Positions 1-7,820 of a stretch of DNA of 64,000 nucleotides are shown piece by piece. Both the position numbers and the translations under genes were made by a program. The DNA is from Massilia aquatica (GTDB lineage Bacteria; Pseudomonadota; Gammaproteobacteria; Burkholderiales; Burkholderiaceae_D), in NCBI RefSeq assembly GCF_011682045.1, contig NZ_VVIW01000001.1, forward strand, positions 248,001 to 312,000. The letters are read 5' to 3'. The notes under the pieces were generated by a model, which worked only from the letters and a program-made list of their open reading frames with translations, did not search any database and was not told where the DNA came from. Position 1 is the first letter of the stretch. Each line of letters starts with the position of its first letter.

Positions 1-231
1 CCTATGTTACGGGCAAAAAAGACTGCGGCCGGGCCAGCGCCGCAAGGCTGCCCGCAGGCCCGACAGCGGGGTGGCGCGGGCCGGCAATTGTCTCTTTCTC
101 ATGCGCCTGCCCGGTTTTTTCGCACAAAGCTTGCGCCAGTCGTGGGACTGCGCCGTTTGGCCGCGATACTTTTCCATAAGGCAATCGGACCCGCGCCCCC
201 AGCGACGCTGCAGCACTGACCGGAGATTGGC
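1..231. other. Upstream region without a gene
   Basis: I see no convincing coding sequence here. Open frames on both strands are short and have no homology that I recognise. The last 20 bases hold the ribosome binding site (CGGAGA) of the following binding-protein gene, so its promoter should lie in this stretch, but no clear -35/-10 pair stands out. Confidence 0.5.
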
Positions 232-1206
232 ATGACAGGCAAGCTCATTTGCAAGACCCTGGTACTGGCGGTGCTGTGCGCCGCCGGCGCCAGCCAGGCG
301 CAGGAAGTGGTTCGCCTCGGCAACCTCAAGTTCGCGCATTTCGGCGCCGTCGCCTACGTCAAGGAAATTGCGCCGTCCTGCGGCATCAAGGTGGAAGAGA
401 AAATCTTCGCCAAGGGACTGGACGTGATGCAGGCCATCATCGCCGGCGAGCTCGATGTGGGGGCGACGGCGTCCGAGGCGGCCATTTCGGGCAGGGCCAG
501 CGGTGCGCCGATCGTGGTGGTGGCCGGTTTCGCCAGGGGCGGCGCGCGCCTGGTGGCGCGCCACGGGCTGGGCGTGAAGGGCATGCGCGAGCTCAAGGGC
601 AAGAAGGTGGGGGTGACGCGCGGCGGCATCCAGGAAGTGCTGCTGATGGCCGAACTGCAACAGCACGGCATGAGCGCCGACAGCGCCCCCGGCAAGGACG
701 TGCAACTGATTTACCTGCCGTTCGCCGACCTGAATCAGGCGCTGATGGGCGGCAACATCGACGCCATGATGCAGTCCGAACCGCAATCCTCGCAAGCGAT
801 CAACAAGGGATTCGGGGTCGAGGTGCTCAAACCCTACGATACCCCGATCGGCGAGCCGGTGCGCACCCTGGTGATGACCGAAGCGTTCTACGGCGGCAAG
901 CGGGCGCTGGCCGAAAAATTCATGCGCTGCTTCGTGCAGGCCACGCGCACCTTCATCAGCGAGCCCGCAGTGGCTGAAAAATATGTGCGCGAGACCCTTT
1001 TCAAGGGCCAGATCAGCAAGGACGATTTCGAGGACGCGATCGCCAATTCGCCGTATGCGCTCGACGTGACGGCCGCGCATATCCAGGTCACCACCGACAC
1101 CATGGTCAAGACCGGGGTGGGACGGATGGTGCGCCCGCCGCGCGCGACCGACTGGGTCCGTACCGACCTGCTCGAGGCGGCCAAGAAAAGCGTCCCTGCC
1201 AAGTAA
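232..1206 (+). CDS. ABC transporter substrate-binding protein, NitT/TauT type
   Basis: This is a 324-residue periplasmic solute-binding protein. It has a signal peptide (basic start, hydrophobic stretch, cleavage probably after ASQA near residue 23) and the NMT1/SsuA-like layout of nitrate, sulfonate, taurine and thiamine-precursor binding proteins, including phrases such as KGLDVMQAIIAGELDVG and LKGKKVGVTRGG. It would capture a small solute and deliver it to the permease and ATPase encoded directly downstream. The ATG follows a CGGAGA site by a normal spacing. The ligand cannot be read from the sequence; no desulfonation, nitrate-reduction or thiamine gene is adjacent. The family assignment is firm and the substrate is unknown. 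Confidence 0.88.
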   Translation: MTGKLICKTLVLAVLCAAGASQAQEVVRLGNLKFAHFGAVAYVKEIAPSCGIKVEEKIFAKGLDVMQAIIAGELDVGATASEAAISGRASGAPIVVVAGFARGGARLVARHGLGVKGMRELKGKKVGVTRGGIQEVLLMAELQQHGMSADSAPGKDVQLIYLPFADLNQALMGGNIDAMMQSEPQSSQAINKGFGVEVLKPYDTPIGEPVRTLVMTEAFYGGKRALAEKFMRCFVQATRTFISEPAVAEKYVRETLFKGQISKDDFEDAIANSPYALDVTAAHIQVTTDTMVKTGVGRMVRPPRATDWVRTDLLEAAKKSVPAK

Positions 1207-1252
1207 GGGACGCGCGCTGGCAGGCAATCCGACAACCCGATCCGGAGGCGGC

Positions 1253-2068
1253 ATGGACGGCAGGCGTTTACGCGAGAAGGGCATCGGCCTGGTGGCGCCG
1301 CTGGTGGTGATCGGCCTGTGGCAGCTGGCGGCCGTGCAGGGGCTGGTCAATCCGCAGGTGTTGCCGTCGCCGCTGGCGGTGCTGCGCAAGTGGATCGAGT
1401 ATCTGCTGCCGCTGCAGCCCTACGCGGGCGGCAGCTGGCTGTCCTGGGCTTTGTCGGGCGAACTGGTGCTCGACGCGTTCACCAGCATGGTGCGGGTGCT
1501 GCTCGGCTTTGCTATCGGGGCCGCTCTGGCGCTGCCGCTCGGGCTGGCGATGGGCGCGAACGCGCGCGTGTACGCCTGGCTCAATCCGCTGGTGCAGCTG
1601 CTGCGCCCGATTCCGCCGATCGCCTACATTCCGCTGGCCATCCTGTGGTTCGGGCTGGGCAACCCGCCGGCCGTGTTCCTGATCGCGCTGGGGGCGTTTT
1701 TCCCGGTGCTGGTCAATACCATCGCCGGGGTGCGCCAGGTCGACGCCATCTACCTGCGCGCCGCGCGCAACCTGGGCGCGGGCCGCCGCACCCTGTTCCT
1801 GCGCGTGATCCTGCCGGCGGCCGTGCCCTATATCCTGTCGGGCGTGCGGATCGGGATCGGCACCGCCTTCATCGTGGTGATCGTCTCCGAAATGATCGCG
1901 GTGAACAATGGCCTGGGTTTTCGCATCCTGGAAGCGCGCGAGTATTTTTGGTCCGACAAGATCATGGCCGGGATGATCAGCATCGGCATGCTAGGGCTGG
2001 CGATCGACGCCGGCATGGACCGCCTGAACAATTATCTGCTGCGCTGGCACCGCGGCCTGGAGCACTGA
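1253..2068 (+). CDS. ABC transporter permease, SsuC/TauC-like
   Basis: This 271-residue inner-membrane protein belongs to the binding-protein-dependent transport permease family. Several hydrophobic segments run from about residue 10 to 260. The cytoplasmic EAA loop that docks on the ATPase is visible around residues 165-195 (AARNLGAGRRTLFLRVILPA). It begins 46 bp after the binding-protein gene with a GGAGG-type site before its ATG, and it ends one base before the ATPase gene, so the three form one operon. Length and pattern match SsuC/TauC proteins, so it should form the homodimeric channel of an importer of unknown substrate. Confidence 0.9.
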   Translation: MDGRRLREKGIGLVAPLVVIGLWQLAAVQGLVNPQVLPSPLAVLRKWIEYLLPLQPYAGGSWLSWALSGELVLDAFTSMVRVLLGFAIGAALALPLGLAMGANARVYAWLNPLVQLLRPIPPIAYIPLAILWFGLGNPPAVFLIALGAFFPVLVNTIAGVRQVDAIYLRAARNLGAGRRTLFLRVILPAAVPYILSGVRIGIGTAFIVVIVSEMIAVNNGLGFRILEAREYFWSDKIMAGMISIGMLGLAIDAGMDRLNNYLLRWHRGLEH

Positions 2069-2069
2069 G

Positions 2070-2867
2070 ATGAGCGCAGCACCGATCCATATCGAGGGCG
2101 TCGACAAGGTGTTCGGCAGCGCCGGGCGCGACATCGTCGCCCTGCGCGACATCAACCTGGCCATCCCGGCCGGGCAGTTCACCTGCCTGCTGGGGCCATC
2201 GGGCTGCGGCAAGTCGACCCTGCTCAACGCCGTGGCCGGGTTTGCGCCGCCTACGCGCGGCACCATCCGCACCGGCGCGCGCGCAGTGACCGGGCCGGGG
2301 CCGGAGCGCGCCATGGTGTTCCAGGAGTACGCGCTGTTCCCGTGGATGACGGTCGAGCAGAACATCGCCTTCGGCCTCGAGATCAAGGGCGTCGGCAAGG
2401 CGGCCATCGCAGCCACCGTCGGCGCGCTGCTCGAGACGCTGGCGCTGACGGATTTTCGCCAGCGCTATCCGAAGGACCTGTCGGGCGGCATGCGCCAGCG
2501 CGTGGCGATCGCGCGCGTGCTGGCGCTGGACTCGCCGATCATGCTGATGGACGAGCCGTTCGGCGCGCTCGACGCCCTGACCCGGCGCAACCTGCAAGAC
2601 GAATTGCTGCGCCTCTGGGCCGCTACCGGCAAGACCATCCTGTTCGTCACCCACAGCATCGAGGAAGCGATTTACCTGGCCGACCGGATCGTGGTGATGA
2701 CTTACCGGCCCGGCACCGTCAAGCGCGATGTGGCGGTCGAGCTGGCGCGCCCGCGCGATCCGTCCGCGCCCGCCTTCAATGCCCTCAAGCGCGAACTGGG
2801 CCAGCTGGTGATGGAGGAGCAGCAGCGCCACCACAACGACGAGTTGCGCATGGCGGCCGGCGATTAA
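2070..2867 (+). CDS. ABC transporter ATP-binding protein, SsuB/TauB-like
   Basis: This is the 265-residue ATPase of the importer. The Walker A motif GPSGCGKST lies near residues 42-50, the Q-loop (VFQEYALFPW) near 82, the signature LSGGMRQR near 136-143, the Walker B IMLMDEPFG near 156-164 and the H-loop (FVTHSIEEA) near 192-200. It starts one base after the permease stop codon, which suggests translational coupling. The C-terminal tail (TYRPGTVKRDVAVELARPRD) is typical of the nitrate/sulfonate/taurine branch. It energises uptake through the upstream permease. A GC-rich inverted repeat just after the stop (near 2873-2893) lacks a T-run, so it is a weak terminator at best. Confidence 0.93.
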   Translation: MSAAPIHIEGVDKVFGSAGRDIVALRDINLAIPAGQFTCLLGPSGCGKSTLLNAVAGFAPPTRGTIRTGARAVTGPGPERAMVFQEYALFPWMTVEQNIAFGLEIKGVGKAAIAATVGALLETLALTDFRQRYPKDLSGGMRQRVAIARVLALDSPIMLMDEPFGALDALTRRNLQDELLRLWAATGKTILFVTHSIEEAIYLADRIVVMTYRPGTVKRDVAVELARPRDPSAPAFNALKRELGQLVMEEQQRHHNDELRMAAGD

Positions 2868-2934
2868 GATGCCGCCGGCGCGGCCGGCGGCACGCCGTCC
2901 CCGCCAGCACGCCCCGATAGTGTAAACTTGCAGC

Positions 2935-3738
2935 ATGCAGACTTACTTACTTATCGCAGCGGCGCTGCTGTACGCGGTGTGCGCCCTTCTTCCCTCGCCC
3001 CGGGGTTCGCTCATTTCCGCCGTCACGGCCGTGGCCTGGCTGCTGCACGGCGCCGCCCTGTGGCTCGACATGATGGCGCCCGGCAGCGTGCGGATCGGCT
3101 TCGCGCTGATGATTTCGGCCGCGCTATGGATCTCGGTGGCGGCCTACTGGATCGAAAACCGCAATTTCGCGCTGGACGGCCTGCGCCGCCTGGTGATGCC
3201 GTGCGCGGCTGCCGCGGCGCTGCTGCCGGCCGTGTTCCCGGGCAGCGTGTTGCAGCTCGAAGGGCGCGCGCCGGCCTTCGGCTGGCATATCGCGGTCGCC
3301 ATCCTGGCCTACAGCACCCTGACCATTGCCGCCTTCCACGCAGTCCTGATGGCCTTGCAGGAAACGCGGCTGCATGCGCGCAACCCCAAGGCCGGCTGGC
3401 TGGCCACCGCGCTCGACCAGCTGCCGGCCCTGTTGACCATGGAAAAGCTGCTGTTTCGCCTGATCTGGATCGGCTTCGTGCTGCTCAGCCTGACCGTGCT
3501 GTCGGGGATCGTGTTCTCGGAACAGTTGTTCGGCACCGTGCTCAAGTGGGATCACAAGAGCGTGTTCGCGCTGCTGTCGTGGTTCCTGTTCGCCGCGCTG
3601 CTGGCCGGACGGCGCTGGCGCGGCTGGCGCGGCAAGACCGCGCTGCGCTTCACCCTGGCCGGTTTCGCCACCCTGGTGCTGGCCTATGTCGGCAGCCGTT
3701 TTGTTCTTGAAGTGATTCTGCACCGGGCTCTGGCATGA
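2935..3738 (+). CDS. CcsA/HemX-like cytochrome c assembly membrane protein (YpjD family)
   Basis: This is a 267-residue polytopic membrane protein with about eight hydrophobic segments and the layout of the cytochrome C assembly (CcsA/CcmC/HemX) family; Escherichia coli YpjD is the closest type. Histidines in the segments near residues 122 (GWHIAVAILAYSTL) and 205 (KWDHKSVFALLSW) could bind heme as in relatives. Members of this branch usually stand apart from full cytochrome c maturation operons, as here, so the exact role is uncertain. The stop codon overlaps the next ATG (ATGA), linking it to the PP0621-like gene and to pilS/pilR. Confidence 0.82.
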   Translation: MQTYLLIAAALLYAVCALLPSPRGSLISAVTAVAWLLHGAALWLDMMAPGSVRIGFALMISAALWISVAAYWIENRNFALDGLRRLVMPCAAAAALLPAVFPGSVLQLEGRAPAFGWHIAVAILAYSTLTIAAFHAVLMALQETRLHARNPKAGWLATALDQLPALLTMEKLLFRLIWIGFVLLSLTVLSGIVFSEQLFGTVLKWDHKSVFALLSWFLFAALLAGRRWRGWRGKTALRFTLAGFATLVLAYVGSRFVLEVILHRALA

Positions 3739-3998
3739 TGCGCATTCTGTTCTGGGTGGCGCTGATCGTGCTGGTCATCGCCGCCATTCGCAGCAAGATC
3801 CGCGCCAAGATTCGCGAGATGACGCCGCCGCCCGGCCATCCGGGCCATCCCGGCGCCGGGCCGCAGGCGCCGATGCGCGAACTGGGCGCTACCGTCGAGT
3901 GCGCGCACTGCCACGTGTATTTTCCGGAGTCGGAAGCGGTCACGGCCAACGGCCGCGCTTACTGCTGCCCCGAGCACGTCAATCTGCCGCCGGCCTGA
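3735..3998 (+). CDS. Small PP0621-like protein with Cys cluster
   Basis: This 87-residue protein has one N-terminal membrane segment (about residues 3-17), a basic stretch, a Pro/Gly-rich linker (HPGHPGAGP) and a C-terminal part with CAHC and later CC, followed by a histidine. The cysteines resemble a small zinc-ribbon or rubredoxin-like metal site. It matches the uncharacterised PP0621 family, which is often encoded beside pilS in Burkholderiales. It overlaps the preceding gene by four bases and is followed three bases later by pilS, so it is co-translated with the pilus regulators, but its function is unknown. Confidence 0.75.
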   Translation: MMRILFWVALIVLVIAAIRSKIRAKIREMTPPPGHPGHPGAGPQAPMRELGATVECAHCHVYFPESEAVTANGRAYCCPEHVNLPPA

Positions 3999-4001
3999 CC
4001 G

Positions 4002-5738
4002 ATGTCGTTCTGGAGCGGCTTGTCGGCCGAGTCGCGCGAGACATTCTGGCGCTCCCTGCAGGCGCTCTCGGCCACCCGCATCGTCATTTCGCTGGTGCTG
4101 CTGGCCTACCTGATGTTCGACCGGCGCGATGTGCCGACCGCCGGCCTGTATCTGTATACCGAAACCTGCATCGCCTACCTGGTCATGGCCGGCGCCTTCG
4201 CGCTGGCCTGCCTGTACGTACGCACCCGTTTCCTGGGGCAGGTGGTGATCCAGATCGCGGTCGATATCGCGGTCATCTCGGTGCTGTACATGGCCGCCGA
4301 GGAGGGCCGCGGCAGCCTGGTGATCCTGTACCTGTTCCCGCTGGCCGGCGCCGCGATCCTGGCGCCGCGCGTGCTGGCCCTGTTTTCGGCCGCGCTGGTC
4401 ACCCTGTTCCTGCTGCTGGCCTCGCTCTACCAGGCGTTCATGGGCATCAACGGCATGCCGATCACCCAGGCCGGCCTGTACGGCGGCGCCTTCTTCGCCA
4501 TCGTGCTGGTGGTCAGCCACCTCGCCGGCAAGCTGATCCGCCAGGAAGAACTGGCCACGCGCCACGGCGCCGATCTGCAGATCCAGCTGGCGATCAACCA
4601 GATCGTCATCGCCGACGTGGCCGACGGCATTCTCGTGGTCGACCGCGACGGCCATATCTTTGCCGGCAACCCGGCCGCCCAGCAGATGCTGGGGCTGGCC
4701 AATGGCGACAGCGGCTTCGCCCTGTCCGAGGTGGCGGCGCTGGAACCGGTGGCGTTTGCGTTTTCGGAGTGGCAGCAGCAGGTCGGGCCGGCCGCACCAA
4801 GCGCGGCCGCGCGCGCCGCCTTTGTGACCGTCAAGCCGTATCGCGACAGCGGCGGTGGCACCGCCGGCACGGCCGCCTGGAGCGGACGGCGCGACCTGGC
4901 GGCCCACCTCAAGCTGCGCTTTGCGCGCGTGGACACGGTCGACGAGGCTTCCGAGCGCTGCGTGATCTTCCTGCAGGACGTGACCGCCATCGAAAACCAG
5001 GCCCAGGAACTGAAACTGGCCTCGATGGGACGGCTCACCGCCAGCATCGCCCACGAGGTGCGCAATCCGCTTTCGGCCATCGGCCACGCCACCGCGCTGC
5101 TGGCCGAAGACCTGCACGAGCCGGGCCAGGCGCGCCTGCTCAAGATTGTCGGCGACAACGTCACGCGCGTGAACCGCATGGTGGAAGACATACTCCAGTT
5201 GTCGCGCAAGGTCCAGCCCAATGGCGCACCGTTGTTGCTCGGCCCCTTTTTGAATGAGCTCAAGACCGAATTTGATGAAACCCAGGGGGTTGCCGATGAT
5301 ATAGTGTGGCTAGGCAACACTGGCGCCGTGCCGGTGCGTTTCGACGCGCTGCACCTGCGCGAAGTGGTGATCAACCTGCTGACCAACGCGCTGCGCTACG
5401 CCAGCGGCGGGGTGGGCAGCATCCGGGTCTACGTCGTCACCGATACGGCCGGCGGCATGGAGCTGCACGTGCAGGACGACGGTCCCGGCATCACGCCGGA
5501 CGTGCGGGCCCACCTGTTCGAGCCGTTTTACACGACCTCGAGCAAGGGGACCGGGCTGGGGCTGTACCTGGCGCGCGAGCTGTGCCTGAACAACGCGGCG
5601 ATGCTCGATTACGAATATCGCTTCGATGCCGGCGGCTTCGGCGTGCGCGCGGCCAGCGGCCGTTTTGTGATTTCGTTCGCGCAGCCGCTGGGAGCGCGCG
5701 GCGCCATTGGTAACGGTAACAGAAAGGCAACAACATGA
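4002..5738 (+). CDS. pilS: Type IV pilus sensor histidine kinase PilS
   Basis: This 578-residue protein has about six transmembrane segments in the first 190 residues, a PAS-like region near 205-330, a HisKA dimerisation domain with the phospho-accepting His at residue 351 (SIAHEVRNPLSAIGHA), and an HATPase domain with N-box NLLTNALRYA (about 453), DDGPGI (about 492) and GTGLGLYLAREL. In Pseudomonas, PilS senses pilin in the membrane and phosphorylates PilR, which activates pilA with sigma-54. Six membrane segments and an overlapping NtrC-type regulator gene make PilS the natural call. The pilin gene itself is not in the window. Confidence 0.9.
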   Translation: MSFWSGLSAESRETFWRSLQALSATRIVISLVLLAYLMFDRRDVPTAGLYLYTETCIAYLVMAGAFALACLYVRTRFLGQVVIQIAVDIAVISVLYMAAEEGRGSLVILYLFPLAGAAILAPRVLALFSAALVTLFLLLASLYQAFMGINGMPITQAGLYGGAFFAIVLVVSHLAGKLIRQEELATRHGADLQIQLAINQIVIADVADGILVVDRDGHIFAGNPAAQQMLGLANGDSGFALSEVAALEPVAFAFSEWQQQVGPAAPSAAARAAFVTVKPYRDSGGGTAGTAAWSGRRDLAAHLKLRFARVDTVDEASERCVIFLQDVTAIENQAQELKLASMGRLTASIAHEVRNPLSAIGHATALLAEDLHEPGQARLLKIVGDNVTRVNRMVEDILQLSRKVQPNGAPLLLGPFLNELKTEFDETQGVADDIVWLGNTGAVPVRFDALHLREVVINLLTNALRYASGGVGSIRVYVVTDTAGGMELHVQDDGPGITPDVRAHLFEPFYTTSSKGTGLGLYLARELCLNNAAMLDYEYRFDAGGFGVRAASGRFVISFAQPLGARGAIGNGNRKATT

Positions 5739-7159
5739 CATCACCCCGCGTACTGGTCGTCGATGACGAGGCTGATTTACGCGAACTGCTGGAAATCACG
5801 CTGGTCAGGATGGGGCTCGATGTGGACAGCGCCGAAACGCTGCGCGAGGCGCGCGCCTTCCTGGCGCAGAACGATTACGGCCTCATTCTCACCGACATGC
5901 GCCTGCCCGACGGGCTGGGCCTGGAACTGGTGCAGGAAGTGGGCGCCTCCAGCAAGTCGACCCCGATCGCGGTCGTGACCGCCTACGGCAGCGCCGAAAA
6001 CGCGGTGGTGGCGCTCAAGGCGGGCGCCTTCGATTACGTCTCCAAGCCGGTGGTGCTGGAAGATTTGCGGGTGATGGTGCAGTCGGCCTTGCGCCTGTCG
6101 GCGCCGGCCGCGCCGGGTGCCAGTGCGGCCGGGGCGGGGGGCAGCGGCTCGCGCCTGATCGGCGAATCGGCCGTGATGCAGTCGCTGCGCGGCCAGATCG
6201 AGCGGCTGGCGCGCTCGATGGCGCCGATCGCCATTACTGGCGAGTCGGGCAGCGGCAAGGAACTGGTGGCGCGCGAAATCCACGCCCGCAGCTCGCGCGC
6301 GGGCAAGCCTTTTATTGCCGTGAACTGCGGCGCGATTCCCGAAGCGCTGATGGAAGCGGAGTTTTTCGGCTACCGCAAGGGGGCGTTTACGGGCGCCGCC
6401 GACGAGCGCGACGGGTTTTTCCATGCGGCCAACGGCGGCACCCTGATGCTCGACGAAGTGGCCGACCTGCCGCTGGCGATGCAGGTCAAGCTGCTGCGCG
6501 CGATCCAGGAGCGGCGCGTGCGCAAGATCGGGGCGACTGCCGAAGAGCCGGTCGACGTGCGCATTATCAGCGCCACGCACCAGAACCTGGCCCAGTGCGT
6601 CGAAACCGGCAAGTTCCGGCAAGATCTGTTTTACCGTTTGAATGTGATCGAACTGAGCGTGCCGCCGCTGCGCGAGCGGCTCGACGACCTGGGCGTGCTG
6701 GTAAACGGAATGCTGGCGCGCCTGGCCGGAGCGGGCCAGCCGGCCGCGCTGGGGCCGCAGGTGCTGGAGACTTTGCGCACGTATTCGTTTCCGGGCAACG
6801 TGCGCGAGCTGGAAAACGTGCTGGAACGGGCGCTGGCGTTTGCCAATGACGGCGTGATCGAGGTGGGCGACCTGTCGCTCAAGGGCGCGCGGGTGGCCGG
6901 GACGGCGCCGGCCGAGGTGGCGGCGGCTTTGGTGGCGCCGGAACCGGTGGCAGCGCCATTGCCGGTCAGCGCCGGTGCGCCAGCGCAGCTGCCCAGCAGC
7001 CTGCCCGACTACCTGGAACAGGTCGAACGCGAGATCATCCTGCGCGCGCTGACCCAGACCCAGTTCAACCGCACCCAGGCGGCCATGCTGCTGGGGATCA
7101 GTTTCCGCCAGTTGCGCTACCAGATGCAGAAGCTCGATATCCAGGAGCCGGAGGGGTAG
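5735..7159 (+). CDS. pilR: Sigma-54-dependent response regulator PilR
   Basis: This 474-residue NtrC-family activator has a receiver domain (about 1-120) with phospho-acceptor Asp54 (LILTDMRLPDG), an AAA+ domain with Walker A GESGSGKE (about 169-176) and the sigma-54 contact loop GAFTGA (216-221), and a C-terminal Fis-type helix-turn-helix (about 430-470, ending in SFRQLRYQMQKL). An Ala/Pro-rich linker separates the AAA+ and DNA-binding parts. The ATG overlaps the pilS stop codon (ATGA). It should switch on pilA and other sigma-54 promoters in response to PilS. The intact GAFTGA loop indicates a functional activator. Confidence 0.92.
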   Translation: MTSPRVLVVDDEADLRELLEITLVRMGLDVDSAETLREARAFLAQNDYGLILTDMRLPDGLGLELVQEVGASSKSTPIAVVTAYGSAENAVVALKAGAFDYVSKPVVLEDLRVMVQSALRLSAPAAPGASAAGAGGSGSRLIGESAVMQSLRGQIERLARSMAPIAITGESGSGKELVAREIHARSSRAGKPFIAVNCGAIPEALMEAEFFGYRKGAFTGAADERDGFFHAANGGTLMLDEVADLPLAMQVKLLRAIQERRVRKIGATAEEPVDVRIISATHQNLAQCVETGKFRQDLFYRLNVIELSVPPLRERLDDLGVLVNGMLARLAGAGQPAALGPQVLETLRTYSFPGNVRELENVLERALAFANDGVIEVGDLSLKGARVAGTAPAEVAAALVAPEPVAAPLPVSAGAPAQLPSSLPDYLEQVEREIILRALTQTQFNRTQAAMLLGISFRQLRYQMQKLDIQEPEG

Positions 7160-7204
7160 GTCGGCTCCGCACGGTTGCGTGTACTTTCTTCGATACACTT
7201 CAAG

Positions 7205-7297
7205 CCGTCTCCCCCGGCCTGGGCGGCCCCCTTTGCGGGGGGCCATGGCACCTATGAGCAAAGGTGCTATGGACCCCCGCCTTCGCGGGGGAGACGG
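7205..7297. repeat. Nested palindrome, REPIN/MITE-like element
   Basis: The 93-bp element is bounded by a perfect 11-bp inverted repeat (7205-7215 and 7287-7297). Inside are three further hairpins: 7225-7231 with 7237-7243, 7248-7253 with 7262-7267, and a very stable one at 7274-7280 with 7285-7291 (loop CTTC). The sequence CCCCGCCTTCGCGGGG is a widespread GC-rich palindrome in Burkholderiales genomes. Two such arms facing each other is the layout of REPIN or BIME elements. It lies 46 bp after pilR and may also end its transcript. Confidence 0.7.
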
Positions 7298-7532
7298 TGT
7301 TAAAGCAGCCGGTACCGCTACATGATGAAGACTGCGGGCGCTGGAACCGATTCCGACGCCCGCTCCCCCCACGGTTTATAATGCTGCCCCGCGACCCGGA
7401 AACGGCAAGCGTGCGAACTTGCGGCTGCTTTAAAAACCGGCACCCGTTAGTACCCGCTAACCGGGCAGTCCCGCCTGTGGCATGCCTCAAAAAAGTCAAG
7501 GGAAACACCGGAAAAAATTGCCAGTAATTCTA
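7298..7532 (+). other. Intergenic region between repeat and nrdA promoter
   Basis: There is no convincing gene in this stretch. A perfect TATAAT lies at 7377-7382 without a good -35 at the right distance, so a second, distal nrdAB promoter is possible but unproven. Runs of C and short open frames show no recognisable protein. Confidence 0.35.
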
Positions 7533-7561
7533 TTGCCACTACCCCGGTGAGGCACTACAAT
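7533..7561 (+). promoter_or_regulatory. Sigma-70 promoter of nrdAB
   Basis: A -35 hexamer TTGCCA (7533-7538) and a -10 hexamer TACAAT (7556-7561) are separated by exactly 17 bp. The -10 lies inside the first NrdR box, the expected place for a repressor that blocks RNA polymerase. Transcription should start near 7568, giving a leader of roughly 250 nt before the nrdA ATG. Confidence 0.65.
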
Positions 7562-7567
7562 TAGTCC
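7552..7567 (+). promoter_or_regulatory. NrdR box 1 (overlaps -10)
   Basis: The 16-bp site GCACTACAATTAGTCC follows the NrdR operator consensus acaCwAtATaTwGwgt: CACTA on the left and TTAGT on the right. It covers the TACAAT -10 element. Its start is 31 bp before the start of box 2, the three-helical-turn spacing typical of paired NrdR boxes. Confidence 0.7.
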
Positions 7568-7582
7568 CAGAAATGAGCAATC

Positions 7583-7598
7583 GACTAGATATAGTGGT
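7583..7598 (+). promoter_or_regulatory. NrdR box 2
   Basis: GACTAGATATAGTGGT is close to the palindromic NrdR consensus, with CTA, ATA and TAGTG conserved. With box 1 it forms the paired operator by which the ATP/dATP-sensing repressor NrdR controls ribonucleotide reductase genes. The nrdR gene is not in the window. Confidence 0.75.
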
Positions 7599-7691
7599 TC
7601 TTGGCGCTCCGCCACCGATTGGTCGCCCCCTTGATTCAGTATCGGCAAGCCCAGGTTTTTAACGCATTCAACCCACCATCGCGCGTCACGG

Positions 7692-7735
7692 CGCCGGCCT
7701 CGGATTCCAGGCCGGCGGGGTAGTTTTTTGTTTTT
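7692..7735 (+). terminator. Terminator-like hairpin in the nrdA leader
   Basis: A perfect 9-bp GC-rich stem (7692-7700 with 7709-7717, 8-nt loop) is followed by GGGTAG and two T-runs (7724-7729 and 7731-7735). It lies between the NrdR-controlled promoter and the nrdA start codon, so it could end a short leader transcript (attenuation) or a small RNA. The 6-nt gap before the T-run weakens the terminator call. Confidence 0.45.
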
Positions 7736-7820
7736 ATATTTGTTGGGGACGGTTGATTGACGCCGTCCACTTGATAACAACCGGCGGCAGACCAAAGCCC
7801 GCCGCTCCAGGAGGTCCCAC

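Noticed and set aside
7568-7735. A cobalamin riboswitch in the nrdA leader
   Set aside because: B12 control of ribonucleotide reductase exists elsewhere, but I find no B12 box or the expected long folded domain here.
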